A stretch of 41,545 nt of DNA from Bacteroidales bacterium (GCA_017962615.1 JAGCUZ010000007.1:1-41545); one strand, 5' to 3'; positions 1 to 8,492 are shown, numbered from the stretch's first letter. The notes: generated from the sequence alone by a model not told the origin. Made by a program: numbers and translations.

Positions 1-573
1 GGCGGCCGCATGGGCGAGGCGGTGCGCATAGGTCTGCGGCAGCGTGCCGCCGAGTGGCAAATGACTGAGTGCAACGCCTTTGTGCGGCTGAACTGGAGCG
101 CGTCGGGGATGCCGTCGTATGCCGACCTGCGGCTGAGCGAAGGCACGGCGGCGCCGGTGGGCTTCACGGGTGCCATGGTGGACGCAGAGGGCGTGCTTAC
201 AGTGACTTACGACCGCATGGAGCAGGCCGGAGCCCGCAACGACGACAAGGTGCACGTCTTCGTGTACAACGCCACCGAGGGCCTTGGGCTGCTGCTCGCC
301 ACCGTCGAGCGTCGCGCCCGCCGCGTAACGGCCTTGCTGCCCGACGGTTGGGCCGAGGAGGAGCTGCACGTGTACGGCTTCGTCGAGAACCGCGACGGCC
401 ACTGCTCGCGCAGCAGCTATATCACCCTCGGCACCACCACCGAAGAGCCTATGGAAGAGCCTGTTGCCACCCACGCCCCGGCTTCATTCCCCGCCTCAAC
501 CAAGTCCGCAAAGCCCACCCCCTCGAAGGCCAAAGCCTCCAAGCCGCCCAAGCGACGAAAGGCAAAACGGTAG
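1..573 (+). CDS. DUF6266-like protein, 5'-truncated by window edge
   Basis: The frame is open to the first base of the window, so the N-terminus is missing; the first visible ATG (position 10) is probably internal. The visible part resembles the C-terminal half of DUF6266 proteins of Bacteroidota. It has a segment ending MPSYADLRLSEG, a beta-rich region with DDKVHVFVYN, and VYGFVENRDG near the end, matching the family pattern of a 'YN' strand followed by a 'GF.S.DG' strand. Function of that family is unknown. The last 45 or so residues are a low-complexity Pro/Lys/Ser tail ending KRRKAKR, an unusual basic extension. The family assignment is by remembered pattern and is moderate. A decayed copy of the tail-encoding DNA lies about 620 bp downstream. 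Confidence 0.5.
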   Translation, partial: GGRMGEAVRIGLRQRAAEWQMTECNAFVRLNWSASGMPSYADLRLSEGTAAPVGFTGAMVDAEGVLTVTYDRMEQAGARNDDKVHVFVYNATEGLGLLLATVERRARRVTALLPDGWAEEELHVYGFVENRDGHCSRSSYITLGTTTEEPMEEPVATHAPASFPASTKSAKPTPSKAKASKPPKRRKAKR

Positions 574-673
574 CCTGTGATGCCGTAGGCATCGGACAAT
601 GGTTGTCAGCATAGCTGACGGCACACCAGCCAGCCGTTTCAATGGCTGGGACGACGACGTGGTTGTATTATCA

Positions 674-693
674 GCGTGCCTTTAGGTACGCGA
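674..693 (+). repeat. REP-like core palindrome, copy 1
   Basis: GCGTGCCT and AGGTACGC pair over 8 bp with a single G-U, followed by GA. The loop is TT. Five more copies exist in the window (723-742, 7691-7710, 39356-39375, 39481-39500, 39562-39581). All keep the same G-U position on the same strand and differ mostly in the loop. Confidence 0.75.
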
Positions 694-722
694 CATGATG
701 CTGCCAACACCCATGATATATG

Positions 723-742
723 TCGCGTACCCAAAGGCACGC
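723..742 (-). repeat. REP-like core palindrome, copy 2
   Basis: Inverted copy of the core. Read on the minus strand it is GCGTGCC, loop TTTG, GGTACGC then GA. Together with copy 1 it forms an inverted pair 29 bp apart, the arrangement called BIME in enterobacteria. Confidence 0.75.
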
Positions 743-1187
743 ATTTGTTTTGCTGTCTATTTACCAGCCAATGAATTGGCTGGCCACCTCTGTCATGCCC
801 CGCTGGGGCACATTTTACATCTAATGTACCCTCTGTGGTGCCTTAGGTGCTGGCTCTCAATGAATGTGTCGTCACTAATCACTTTAGGTAACTTCTATAA
901 ATTCGTTATATTCGTTTTATGCTTGCATAAATATTCTAAAAATAAATTCGTTAGATTCGTGCAATTCGTGTTCAATAGTAATAAATAGAACTCGCCTTTA
1001 AAAAATATAAACAGCCCACCCAGAATGTTTGGGGTAATAGATTTATAACTAATAATACACTTACTAAGTGATTTATTACCCAACAAGGATAATATTTTGT
1101 ATTATATTCTCAAACAGTATGTTATATCGTATCTTATAAGTTGCAAAAAAAGACTTATACCACCGTTCCGTACTCCACTTTGTCCAC

Positions 1188-1234
1188 CGCATCGAAGGCT
1201 AAAGCATCACAAGCGACGAAAGGCTAAGCGGTAG
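1188..1234 (+). pseudogene. Remnant of the 3' end of a DUF6266-like gene
   Basis: The stretch TCGAAGGCTAAAGC followed by AAGCGACGAAAGGCTAAGCG and GTAG closely matches the last 45 or so bases of the gene ending at 573 (TCGAAGGCCAAAGC ... AAGCGACGAAAGGC). Relative to that gene about 8 bases are deleted in between, which breaks the frame, and the upstream part is not recognisable. The downstream frame still reads KRRKAKR-stop. This is what is left of a tandem duplicate or of a recombination at this locus. Confidence 0.6.
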
Positions 1235-1247
1235 CGCAGGCTGGGGG

Positions 1248-4200
1248 TTATTTAACCACGAGTTTGCGGATGGCTATGGAGGTTGGGGACTGTACCTTGA
1301 CGAAGTAGTAGCCTTGCGGCACGGCCTGGATGTCGAGGCGGTGCGAGCAGCCTGCGGCGCATGTCAGGCGGTGGCGTTGCAGCTCGCGGCCTGTCATGTC
1401 GAGCAACGTCACCAGCACGTCGCCGTCGGCGTTGGCTATGTGCAGCGTCGCCGCGCTATGGCGCGAGACTGGATTGGGGTACAGTGCCACGGTCATGCCG
1501 TCGGCGTTGCCCGACGGGGCGGCTGTGCCGTCGGGGCTCAGCGTGGTGAAGTTAAGCGTGTTTGACCATTCGCTTTCGGCACCGTCGTCGCACAGTGCCC
1601 GCACCTTGGCGGTGTACTGCGTTGAGGGTGTCAGCTGTTCGAGGCGTACAGGATGTGCGTAGACCACGGTGTCGACAACCGTGGCACCCTCTATGAGTAC
1701 TTCCCAATGGCTCTGGTCGCTTGATGGAGTCCAGTCGAGTGTCACGCCATGTGCGCTGACATGGCTTGAGGCAAGTTGTGTGGGCTTGCGGCATAGAGCC
1801 TGCGGCGTAGTGAACGTAGAGTGGCTCCACGGGCTGACGTTCTCGCTGCACACCCGACGCACAAACCAATCGAAGGTTGTGCCCGACCACCACACTTCAA
1901 ATGTGTGCGACGAGCCCGACACACGTGTATAGTTGGGCATTATTTCGGTTCTCGCTGAGTAGCACATGACCTCGAAGGTGCCGGTATCGGCCCAAGCTAC
2001 CGTTGCCGACCACGGCGTTACTGCCGTGCATACCAGGCCCGTTGGCGCGTCGCACGCGTCGGGACGCGGCGACAGGCAGCTGACGGTGAGGCTGTAGCCG
2101 CTGCGGGGACGGCCGCTGAAAGACTGGAATTTTACCGTGAGTGCTCCCGACGGGTTGGTTGCCGCCAAGGGTCCCACGGCCACGTTGGAGGCTTCGTTGC
2201 CCACGGCGTACAGCAGCGGGGCCGTGGCGTCGGTGCCGTCGTATACGGCCAGCAGGTCGCCGCCATGGCCGTTGTAGCGGCCGCGCAGCATGACGACGCT
2301 CGCCGTGTCGGGCGGCAGCAGCGTCACCAACGACATCTGATACAAGGAGTAGTTGCCGTCGGGACCGCCGTCGTCGCACAGCTTCACGTCGCAGAGTCTC
2401 ATGGTGTCGTGAAGCATCGGTCGGGTGTTCCATATACCGATGGTGATGGTGAGCGGGCCGGTGTAGTGCGAAGTATCTCCTGCGCCGCACACGCGCCGCA
2501 CGTAGAAGTCGTAGCAGCTGTCGGCGTCGAGACCTGTAACGGTTATGGTGTCGGCGTTGCATGCCACACGCGTGCCGTGCCCTGGCTCGAAGCCCGTGCG
2601 CCCGTATTCCACCACGGCTGTGCCGCCCAGGCTGTCGGCATCCCATTGCAGGGTTACCGACGAGGACGTTTCGGCTATGGCCTTGAGGCCTTTAAGGCGC
2701 GGGCAGTGGTTGATGTAGTCGAGCACGAGGTTGTCGACATACAAGTGGCTTATTATCGAGCCGGGCGACATCAGCGCCACATGGCGTCCGTTGCCGGTGT
2801 AGCCGTCGAGCGGCACGTCGAGGTCGTCCCATTCGTTGACTCTGCCGCAGCGCACCGTCTGCACGGCGGTGAAGGTTCGCAGGTCGAGCGGGTCGTTCAT
2901 CACGCCCACCACAATCTCGCGGCCGCGGAGGCTGTCGGTAGCGAGAAGGCTCAGCGACAGTTGCAAGCTGTCAACGGCTACGTCCACAGCTGGCATTGCC
3001 AGCCAGGCATTTTGCGATAGATAAGATCCGACATACAGAGAACGGTTGCTGTTGCGGCTTTCCACATAAGGGTAAAATGTTGTTGCGCCGTCGACACTGC
3101 TCTTACGGAACCAGCAGGGCGTAATGGTCCGCACCGAATCGCCGGGAGTCCATGTGTCGAAGTTTTCGTACAGCGGCAGCGTGGCAGGGCTGCAGCCCGT
3201 GGTATACTGAACGGTGTCGCTGTGGTCGCGGCCGTCGTTGCAGTTGCCAGTGATGCGGAATATGCAGTGAGTGTGTGGCGGCAGGTTGGTAAATGTATAT
3301 TCGCGTACTTGTACCGCGTTAGTGTCGACCACCCACCGTCCCAAGGTGTCGCGGTGCTCAATCCGCCAGCTTGTTTCGTTCCAGCCAGGTGCCCATTTTA
3401 TGCACGCTGTGGTGGTCGAGGCACTGTCGAGCACGGCTACAGGCTTGCCGCAGCTCTCCGCTGTGCCACATTCGCCGTACAGCGTCAGGTTGGGCATACG
3501 CGTGTAACGGTTTCGCACACTTGTTGGTACCGTGTCTTCAGGGAATGGCAATCCGTCAATGTCGGCCGTCATGGTTACATATTCCTCCGTCTCTATGGCA
3601 TACCCCAGGTAGTAAGCCCATAGTCTTGCCGAAGGCAGCCAGTCGTCGAAGCGGTTGGTCATAACGCTTATTACCAGGTTACTGTGGCCGTTCCATACGA
3701 ACGGCCTGTTGAAGTCATAGCGTTCGTCGCCGTCGGGGTTTAGCCCCGCTATGCGGAAGTCTTTGTAATAGCGGGTTGACGAGTCGATGGGGCACCAGTG
3801 GCTGGCTGAGGCGGCGGGGTAGCTAGAGAGGTTGGTGCTGTCGAGGTAGATTAAAACCATCTTGTCGTGGGCACTGACCATACCGTCAAGTTCCTTCATC
3901 TTGAAGGTGCAGCCGTATATTTCGCCTGGGGCAAGTCCCATCTCGACAAGCTTATCGCGCGTCAGTATCGTTTGGCAGAAACTGTTGTCAGATATATAGG
4001 TAACGGGGAGTGCTGATATGTCGTAATATAAAGAGTCCCACTCGCCGGCATGGCTGGTGTGTCCGCCGCTCAGGCAGTTGGTCTCCAGTCGCACGCTGTC
4101 GGAGCTGCCAAGATGCGCCACGCAGTCGGGGGTTACCTCTATGGTGTATTCCCTGCCGGGTTGCAGCCCTTCGAGCAACACATTCTTGTCGGGCACCGTC

Positions 4201-5765
4201 ATGGAGTGGTAGCCGGTTGAATCGAGATACAGCACGTCGTAGCCGTCGGGCGTGACGGCATAGCCTTGCGGTATGTTCCATGTTATATGGGCCGACGAGG
4301 TGCCCACCTTCTTTACTTCAATATTCTGCAGTGGCGGACAGGGCGGTGCCACATCAAGCAATATGTCGTCTATAATGCAACTTCCATCCATGTTGTATTC
4401 TATAAACACATAACGTCCCGAGCCGGTATAATTGCCAAAGGCAACGGTGTAGGTGTTCCACTGATTTTTGTTGCGCAGCGTCACGGTCGACAGCCTTGTG
4501 GCTGTCGACAGGTCGTTCAGGTCGTCAAGCACTCCTATGTTTAGTGATACATAAGTGTCGAAAGAGTATTTGGCCCTGAAAGTCAACATAAGAGTTGAAA
4601 TATCGCCATCGTAAGCAGGAAGCACCAACATGCCGTTAGTGTCGGAACTCCCTAAATATATTCCATAAATACCAGAAGCTCTGGTGTCATTGCCTCCGGA
4701 GCCTGTCAGTGTCTTTGTACGGGCATTGCCTATCAGCAACTCGCACGGGTGCACCCTTTTGTATAAGCCTATGTCGGCGCCCTCTTCGGGATTGTTGTTG
4801 AATGACTCAAAACCGTAGCTGTATGGCAAATCATCTTGCGTAAGTCTGCACAAGGTACGAAGACATCCGCTTATATTAAGCGACGTGTCGCCCCCGCCAC
4901 AGTCGGCATGGACATACACCTGATACAACTCGCCATTGGAGAGCCCTGTTATCTGGCACACGGTGTCGGTAACCCGCATGGTAGTGCCCTGTCCGCAGCC
5001 GGGCGTGAACGGGCTTAAACCGTATTCCACCACCCATGCTGTGGCGGTGCCGCGCTCGTGCCAGCTAACTGTGCAAGAACTGTCGGGATAGTCGTTGAAG
5101 GTCAGGCGACTTGGACGTATACACGACGGCTCTTCTATCAGCACATTGTCTATTGCCCCGGCCGGATTACGTGGCGTTTGGCTATGTGGATACATGTGCC
5201 ACACAAATACCAGTTTGTATCTGCCCGCTTGCAGGTTCAGCTCGACAAGCAGATGTCTCCATTCAGGGCTGTCTGCCAAACCGTCAAACCGGTTAATGTA
5301 GGCCCCGCCTTCAACCCCTAGCTCCACCCAGCCAGGCCTGTTGCTGTTGGTCATATTTCCCCAGGTGAACTCCGACGTTTGTGTCGTTGCAGGCACCAAG
5401 TATGCCTTCACATTGGCAACCCCATTGTCATCGTTTCTACCCATGCACCGCCAGTCGAACGATATATTGCAGCATCCGCCGTTGGCCGAGAACTCATAAT
5501 ATGCAAGGGCAATACATTCGTTGCCGCTGAATTGGCAATAATTATTGTCGGCACCGTTGTTGCAAGATATATACAAACTCCGGCGGCCGCCGTTGCTGGC
5601 TGCCGTACCGAAACACCATCTGTTGTCGGTGTTTGACTCCGTATGCCAGTCCAAAACTTCTGCAATGTTTTCAAAGCCTGTGCTGTAGTGCAGCCTTTGG
5701 GCATGAATCCTGCAAGGAATCATAGTTGCAGCGATTGCTGCCGCGATCAATACATATCTTTCCAT
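1248..5765 (-). CDS. Large T9SS-secreted multidomain protein (FN3, CUB-like)
   Basis: A 1505-residue exported protein. Residues 1-22 are a signal peptide ending IHAQ. Three MAM/jelly-roll-like beta modules lie at about 24-210, 313-472 and 863-1018. Six fibronectin type III-like domains lie at about 213-305, 476-565, 770-857, 1020-1107, 1237-1319 and 1324-1408. A CUB-like domain at about 1110-1230 has CDDGGPDGNYS and LLAVYDGTDA. A T9SS type A sorting domain at 1424-1505 carries the usual YPNPVS motif. Cargo with this sorting domain crosses the outer membrane and is released or attached to surface lipopolysaccharide. No catalytic domain is recognised, so an adhesive or structural role is inferred. 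Cysteines are abundant, suggesting disulfides. It follows the next T9SS gene with a 33 bp gap and is probably co-transcribed with it. Confidence 0.88.
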   Translation of the reverse strand: MERYVLIAAAIAATMIPCRIHAQRLHYSTGFENIAEVLDWHTESNTDNRWCFGTAASNGGRRSLYISCNNGADNNYCQFSGNECIALAYYEFSANGGCCNISFDWRCMGRNDDNGVANVKAYLVPATTQTSEFTWGNMTNSNRPGWVELGVEGGAYINRFDGLADSPEWRHLLVELNLQAGRYKLVFVWHMYPHSQTPRNPAGAIDNVLIEEPSCIRPSRLTFNDYPDSSCTVSWHERGTATAWVVEYGLSPFTPGCGQGTTMRVTDTVCQITGLSNGELYQVYVHADCGGGDTSLNISGCLRTLCRLTQDDLPYSYGFESFNNNPEEGADIGLYKRVHPCELLIGNARTKTLTGSGGNDTRASGIYGIYLGSSDTNGMLVLPAYDGDISTLMLTFRAKYSFDTYVSLNIGVLDDLNDLSTATRLSTVTLRNKNQWNTYTVAFGNYTGSGRYVFIEYNMDGSCIIDDILLDVAPPCPPLQNIEVKKVGTSSAHITWNIPQGYAVTPDGYDVLYLDSTGYHSMTVPDKNVLLEGLQPGREYTIEVTPDCVAHLGSSDSVRLETNCLSGGHTSHAGEWDSLYYDISALPVTYISDNSFCQTILTRDKLVEMGLAPGEIYGCTFKMKELDGMVSAHDKMVLIYLDSTNLSSYPAASASHWCPIDSSTRYYKDFRIAGLNPDGDERYDFNRPFVWNGHSNLVISVMTNRFDDWLPSARLWAYYLGYAIETEEYVTMTADIDGLPFPEDTVPTSVRNRYTRMPNLTLYGECGTAESCGKPVAVLDSASTTTACIKWAPGWNETSWRIEHRDTLGRWVVDTNAVQVREYTFTNLPPHTHCIFRITGNCNDGRDHSDTVQYTTGCSPATLPLYENFDTWTPGDSVRTITPCWFRKSSVDGATTFYPYVESRNSNRSLYVGSYLSQNAWLAMPAVDVAVDSLQLSLSLLATDSLRGREIVVGVMNDPLDLRTFTAVQTVRCGRVNEWDDLDVPLDGYTGNGRHVALMSPGSIISHLYVDNLVLDYINHCPRLKGLKAIAETSSSVTLQWDADSLGGTAVVEYGRTGFEPGHGTRVACNADTITVTGLDADSCYDFYVRRVCGAGDTSHYTGPLTITIGIWNTRPMLHDTMRLCDVKLCDDGGPDGNYSLYQMSLVTLLPPDTASVVMLRGRYNGHGGDLLAVYDGTDATAPLLYAVGNEASNVAVGPLAATNPSGALTVKFQSFSGRPRSGYSLTVSCLSPRPDACDAPTGLVCTAVTPWSATVAWADTGTFEVMCYSARTEIMPNYTRVSGSSHTFEVWWSGTTFDWFVRRVCSENVSPWSHSTFTTPQALCRKPTQLASSHVSAHGVTLDWTPSSDQSHWEVLIEGATVVDTVVYAHPVRLEQLTPSTQYTAKVRALCDDGAESEWSNTLNFTTLSPDGTAAPSGNADGMTVALYPNPVSRHSAATLHIANADGDVLVTLLDMTGRELQRHRLTCAAGCSHRLDIQAVPQGYYFVKVQSPTSIAIRKLVVK

Positions 5766-5798
5766 AGATATTTGTATTTGATGGATATTCAGTGCTTC

Positions 5799-7202
5799 CT
5801 AGTTTACTATAATCTTTTTTGATGCGGAGCCGTTGGCTGTTCTGGCGTGGACGACGTACGCGCCCGGCTGCCAGTCGGCAACAGCAACTATGGCCGTCTC
5901 GGCCTTGGGCGACAGGCGCAACACCGTAGCGCCGTTGGCCGACATGACCGTTATTTCCTCTATACGTATGGGGCAAGCCACGGTGAAGCGTGTGTGCGCA
6001 GGGTTGGGCGACACGGTTATGCCCACCGTGCCCCTCGGGGTGTCAAGGCCTGCGCCGTCGCTGAAATATGCCACAAAGGCGGTGTCGCGCGTCACTATGA
6101 AATATCTCGGGTTGGTGGTGTCGCCGTCGCTCCAGCGTTTGAACCAGTGCCCTTGTTCTGGCACGGCGGTAAGTATGGCAGTATCGCCTGGGAGATAGTT
6201 GCCGCCGCCATGCACATGGCCTCTGGTCTCGTCGTCGGGCACTACGGCGACATTCACCGGGGTGGAGCCGATGAAATAGGCCTTGAATGTGGAGTCCTGC
6301 GTCATCGTCACTCTGCGCGGGTTGGTCGTGACCCCGTCGTTCCAATATCCGAAAGTATATCCGCTGTTAGGCACAGCCTCTATCGTGGCTCTGTGCCCGT
6401 GGGGATAATAGCCGGAGCCTGAGACAGTACCGTTGATTATGTCGGAAGAGACAGCCGACAGCGAGTCGTTGTCAACTATTGGCAGAAAATTGCCATAACT
6501 ACTATTGTTGCGAGGGTCTTCATACCACATGTTAGCAGGGCTTGTCGCATAGAAATTATAATACAACGGGTGGGATTTAGGATGACATCCGTTTCCCTCA
6601 AATGTTGCGTATTGAATCTTGTATATGCGGTGTACAAAATTCCCGTCGTCATCATACACGTTGTTGCTGTATCCCGTTCCTCGTATGCCGAAAGCACTGT
6701 CCACTCGTATAGGTTGGTTGAAGTAAGCATCGTAAGCATAGCAGTGCACATACTCGTTGCTTCCAGCGAATGTCTCTATCAGTACATAGTGCGGCTGCGC
6801 CGTGTCCCAACGGACGGAGTCGAGCAGTATCATAGCGGTGTCATGAATCCACATGTCTTTTTGCTCGCCTTTCTGGTAGAGATACAGATATTCCGGATGT
6901 TGCGCAGGCTGGTGATACTGGTCGTACAGCGGATTGTAGGATGTTAACGCTGTAAGACCTTTTATTATTAGGGGTTCCGGCGTTACCATCTTTTTGACAT
7001 AATAATAGTTATGCCCTGTATTAAGGTTTGCGCAATCTTGCCCCATAAGGTAACACCTGCATGTGTCATACCAATCGCCATAATAATAATTACGGCTTCT
7101 TCCTGTGATTACAATATCGCAATTGGCACACGGGTTTTGCACTTGCCCCCAGGTAATTACGTCAATTATTAAACAGACTAAAACTAACAATCCTTTCTTC
7201 AT
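5799..7202 (-). CDS. T9SS-secreted protein with two InlB-type repeats
   Basis: A 467-residue protein beginning MKKGLLVLVCLII, with a signal peptide ending WGQ at residue 20. A frame extension to an in-frame TTG at 7211 exists, but the ATG at 7202 puts the lysines directly before the hydrophobic core, so it is preferred. Residues 21-250 are a Tyr- and Asp-rich region I do not recognise. Residues 256-310 and 316-380 are two divergent InlB B-type repeats (AVPNSGYTFGYWNDG, then AVPEQGHWFKRWSDG). Residues 393-467 are a T9SS type A sorting domain with SPNP. It is most likely an outer-surface or released protein, expressed together with the downstream giant cargo protein. Confidence 0.85.
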   Translation of the reverse strand: MKKGLLVLVCLIIDVITWGQVQNPCANCDIVITGRSRNYYYGDWYDTCRCYLMGQDCANLNTGHNYYYVKKMVTPEPLIIKGLTALTSYNPLYDQYHQPAQHPEYLYLYQKGEQKDMWIHDTAMILLDSVRWDTAQPHYVLIETFAGSNEYVHCYAYDAYFNQPIRVDSAFGIRGTGYSNNVYDDDGNFVHRIYKIQYATFEGNGCHPKSHPLYYNFYATSPANMWYEDPRNNSSYGNFLPIVDNDSLSAVSSDIINGTVSGSGYYPHGHRATIEAVPNSGYTFGYWNDGVTTNPRRVTMTQDSTFKAYFIGSTPVNVAVVPDDETRGHVHGGGNYLPGDTAILTAVPEQGHWFKRWSDGDTTNPRYFIVTRDTAFVAYFSDGAGLDTPRGTVGITVSPNPAHTRFTVACPIRIEEITVMSANGATVLRLSPKAETAIVAVADWQPGAYVVHARTANGSASKKIIVN

Positions 7203-7318
7203 AGGATACAATCTCTAAAGTTTGGCATGTGGCTTTCTTGAAAAAAGCGATAAAAAGCTTATGCAATTAACTAAATATTAGTTTAAAAACATAAAACAAA
7301 TCCTATTAGACCATACTG

Positions 7319-7326
7319 CAAATTTA
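7319..7326 (-). promoter_or_regulatory. Possible -7 box for the T9SS pair
   Basis: On the minus strand the bases read TAAATTTG, matching the Bacteroidota -7 consensus TAnnTTTG, about 117 bases upstream of the start at 7202. No TTTG is found at the expected -33 distance, and the region is AT-rich, so a chance match is possible. Confidence 0.3.
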
Positions 7327-7690
7327 CATATAATTTCCGAATTAAACATCGCGTCTTGGTTTACACTAATAACGTTAAAAAGGGGGGTAAAAATTACAAA
7401 GGCATGAAAAAATATTTTTGTGTATCTTGGAAGTAATTGATATGTAGTATTATATAAAATGAAATATTTTGCAATTTTTATGTTGTGGTTGTTATTATGG
7501 GCTCTGTCAAGGGCAAAAACAATGTGCGCTTTTGTATATATAGACGCGGAAAACACCTATTTTGCCACAAAACCCCACGAAAAGTCATTAACAATTTTGT
7601 ATTATACACTGATTATTAGGAAAATATTTTTTCAACTTCACTCATACATCTCGCAGGTTTCTGCCGAGTATAGCCATATGAGATGATATG

Positions 7691-7784
7691 TCGCGTACCT
7701 AACGGCACGCATGGATATATAGCCTGTTGCACGGCACTGCGCTTCGCTGGTACCGTGTTATGCAATGTTATGCCCCGCCGGGGC
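7691..7784. repeat. REP-like composite: core, 28-base palindrome, GCCCC palindrome
   Basis: Three palindromes in order. At 7691-7710 is an inverted core (minus strand GCGTGCC, loop GTTA, GGTACGC). At 7730-7757 is a 28-base palindrome with CACGG/CCGTG ends. At 7772-7784 is GCCCC-GCC-GGGGC. The same order occurs at 39355-39468. The 28-base unit is 26/28 identical, by eye, to the reverse complement of 39510-39537. Shared order over 32 kb distance points to a composite element that is copied as a unit. Confidence 0.7.
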
Positions 7785-7849
7785 TGTTGGAAACCAACCA
7801 TATGGCAATATGGAAGTGATATTTTTTCCGCTAATTCAATAATTGTTTG

Positions 7850-7857
7850 TATCTTTG
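7850..7857 (+). promoter_or_regulatory. -7 promoter box of the lipoprotein gene
   Basis: TATCTTTG is an exact match to the Bacteroidota sigma-ABfr -7 consensus TAnnTTTG, 40 bases before the lipoprotein ATG. TTCC rather than TTTG sits at the -33 distance. Its presence shows that the in-frame codons from 7847 to 7897 are leader and not coding. Confidence 0.6.
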
Positions 7858-7897
7858 CATTTTCAAACAGAGAAATCAAACTTTAATACATAGCTCA

Positions 7898-8425
7898 ATG
7901 AAAAAAGTCTTTACCAAGCTGCTGTTTGCAGCAATGATTATGGCCGGCACAATCGCTTTTGTGGCCTGTGACAAAGAAGAGGAAAACACAGTGGAAAACG
8001 CTTCCATCGAAGGTCGTTGGGAAGCTCCGCGCACTGCAGACACCCCTGACGATATCGCCTTTGTGGCAATCTTTGCAGGTGAGAACCTCGACCTGTATGT
8101 TATCTCATGGGGTCAGCACATGAGGGGTACCTATACGCTGACCAATGGAACGGTGGACTTCAACATCACCGAGGCCTACCTTGCCTCCAGTGTCCCTGTT
8201 TCGTACGATGACGACGGCATCCTGACCAGCCATGCGTGGGAAATTGGGAACCTCAACGCCACCACACTCGAACTGTCGGAAGGTTACGACTGGTACTATA
8301 TGCGTGGCGTAGAATGGGACATTGCCCAAAGGAATTTTAGCCAGTTTGAATTCAAGATCAACGGAAATACCGCTACTAGCTCTATGGTAGGCATCCCCGA
8401 CCTGGTATTCCACAAAGTTCAATAA
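7898..8425 (+). CDS. Surface lipoprotein, lipocalin-like size
   Basis: A 175-residue lipoprotein. The start at 7898 is chosen because MKKVFTKLLFAAMIM is a proper signal peptide; the longer frame from 7847 runs through the promoter. The lipobox ends AFVAC with the lipidated Cys at residue 24. The next residues DKEEE are acidic, like the lipoprotein export signals that send Bacteroidota lipoproteins to the cell surface. The mature part is beta-rich with IEGRW near its start, a motif common in small lipocalin-like lipoproteins of gut Bacteroidota. No catalytic residues are recognised and the ligand is unknown. It is flanked by its own promoter and a downstream stem-loop, so it is probably monocistronic. 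Confidence 0.75.
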   Translation: MKKVFTKLLFAAMIMAGTIAFVACDKEEENTVENASIEGRWEAPRTADTPDDIAFVAIFAGENLDLYVISWGQHMRGTYTLTNGTVDFNITEAYLASSVPVSYDDDGILTSHAWEIGNLNATTLELSEGYDWYYMRGVEWDIAQRNFSQFEFKINGNTATSSMVGIPDLVFHKVQ

Positions 8426-8492
8426 TGCGCAATAGTCAGTGGCCAGCGTAGAGATGATAAACAATCCGCTGCGCCAATTGGCCATATGAATA

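Larger units (their letters stand above)
579..810. repeat. Cluster of seven short REP-like palindromes
   Basis: Consecutive palindromes: GATGCC/GGCATC (579-593), GTCAGC/GCTGAC (605-619), CCAGCCA/TGGCTGG (626-649), GCGTGCCT/AGGTACGC (674-693), the same core inverted (723-742), CCAGCCAAT/ATTGGCTGG (764-783, perfect) and TGCCCC/GGGGCA (796-810). The 674 and 723 copies form a head-to-head pair whose flanks, CGCGACAT and ATGTCGCG, also pair. Such arrays of imperfect palindromes in non-coding DNA are typical of REP/BIME elements. No transposase is present here. Confidence 0.75.
574..1247. other. Gene-free spacer rich in palindromes
   Basis: No credible gene is seen in these 674 bases. The first 290 bases hold a run of short palindromes (listed separately). 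Positions 895-985 are AT-rich with five ATTCGT words. Positions 1028-1084 form an imperfect inverted repeat, GGGTAATA against TATTACCC, with CACTT/AAGTG nested inside. Positions 1188-1234 match the 3' end of the DUF6266-like gene. Confidence 0.7.
7203..7897. other. AT-rich divergent spacer with REP-like elements
   Basis: About 695 bases without a convincing gene, between divergent transcription units. Positions 7203-7640 are strongly AT-rich; the open frames there lack coding character. Positions 7691-7784 hold a REP-like composite (listed separately). The -7 box of the downstream lipoprotein gene lies at 7850. Confidence 0.6.

Noticed and set aside
69-614. 181-residue frame overlapping the DUF6266-like gene
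   Set aside because: Arg- and His-rich shadow in another frame of a GC-rich gene; no family likeness.
695-988. 97-residue plus-strand frame in the first spacer
   Set aside because: It runs through the palindromes and the AT-rich ATTCGT tract; composition follows the repeats, not a protein.
7459-7686. 75-residue hydrophobic frame starting MKYFAIFMLWLLL
   Set aside because: The start looks like a signal sequence, but the rest lacks coding character, there is no promoter near and it lies in uniformly AT-rich DNA.
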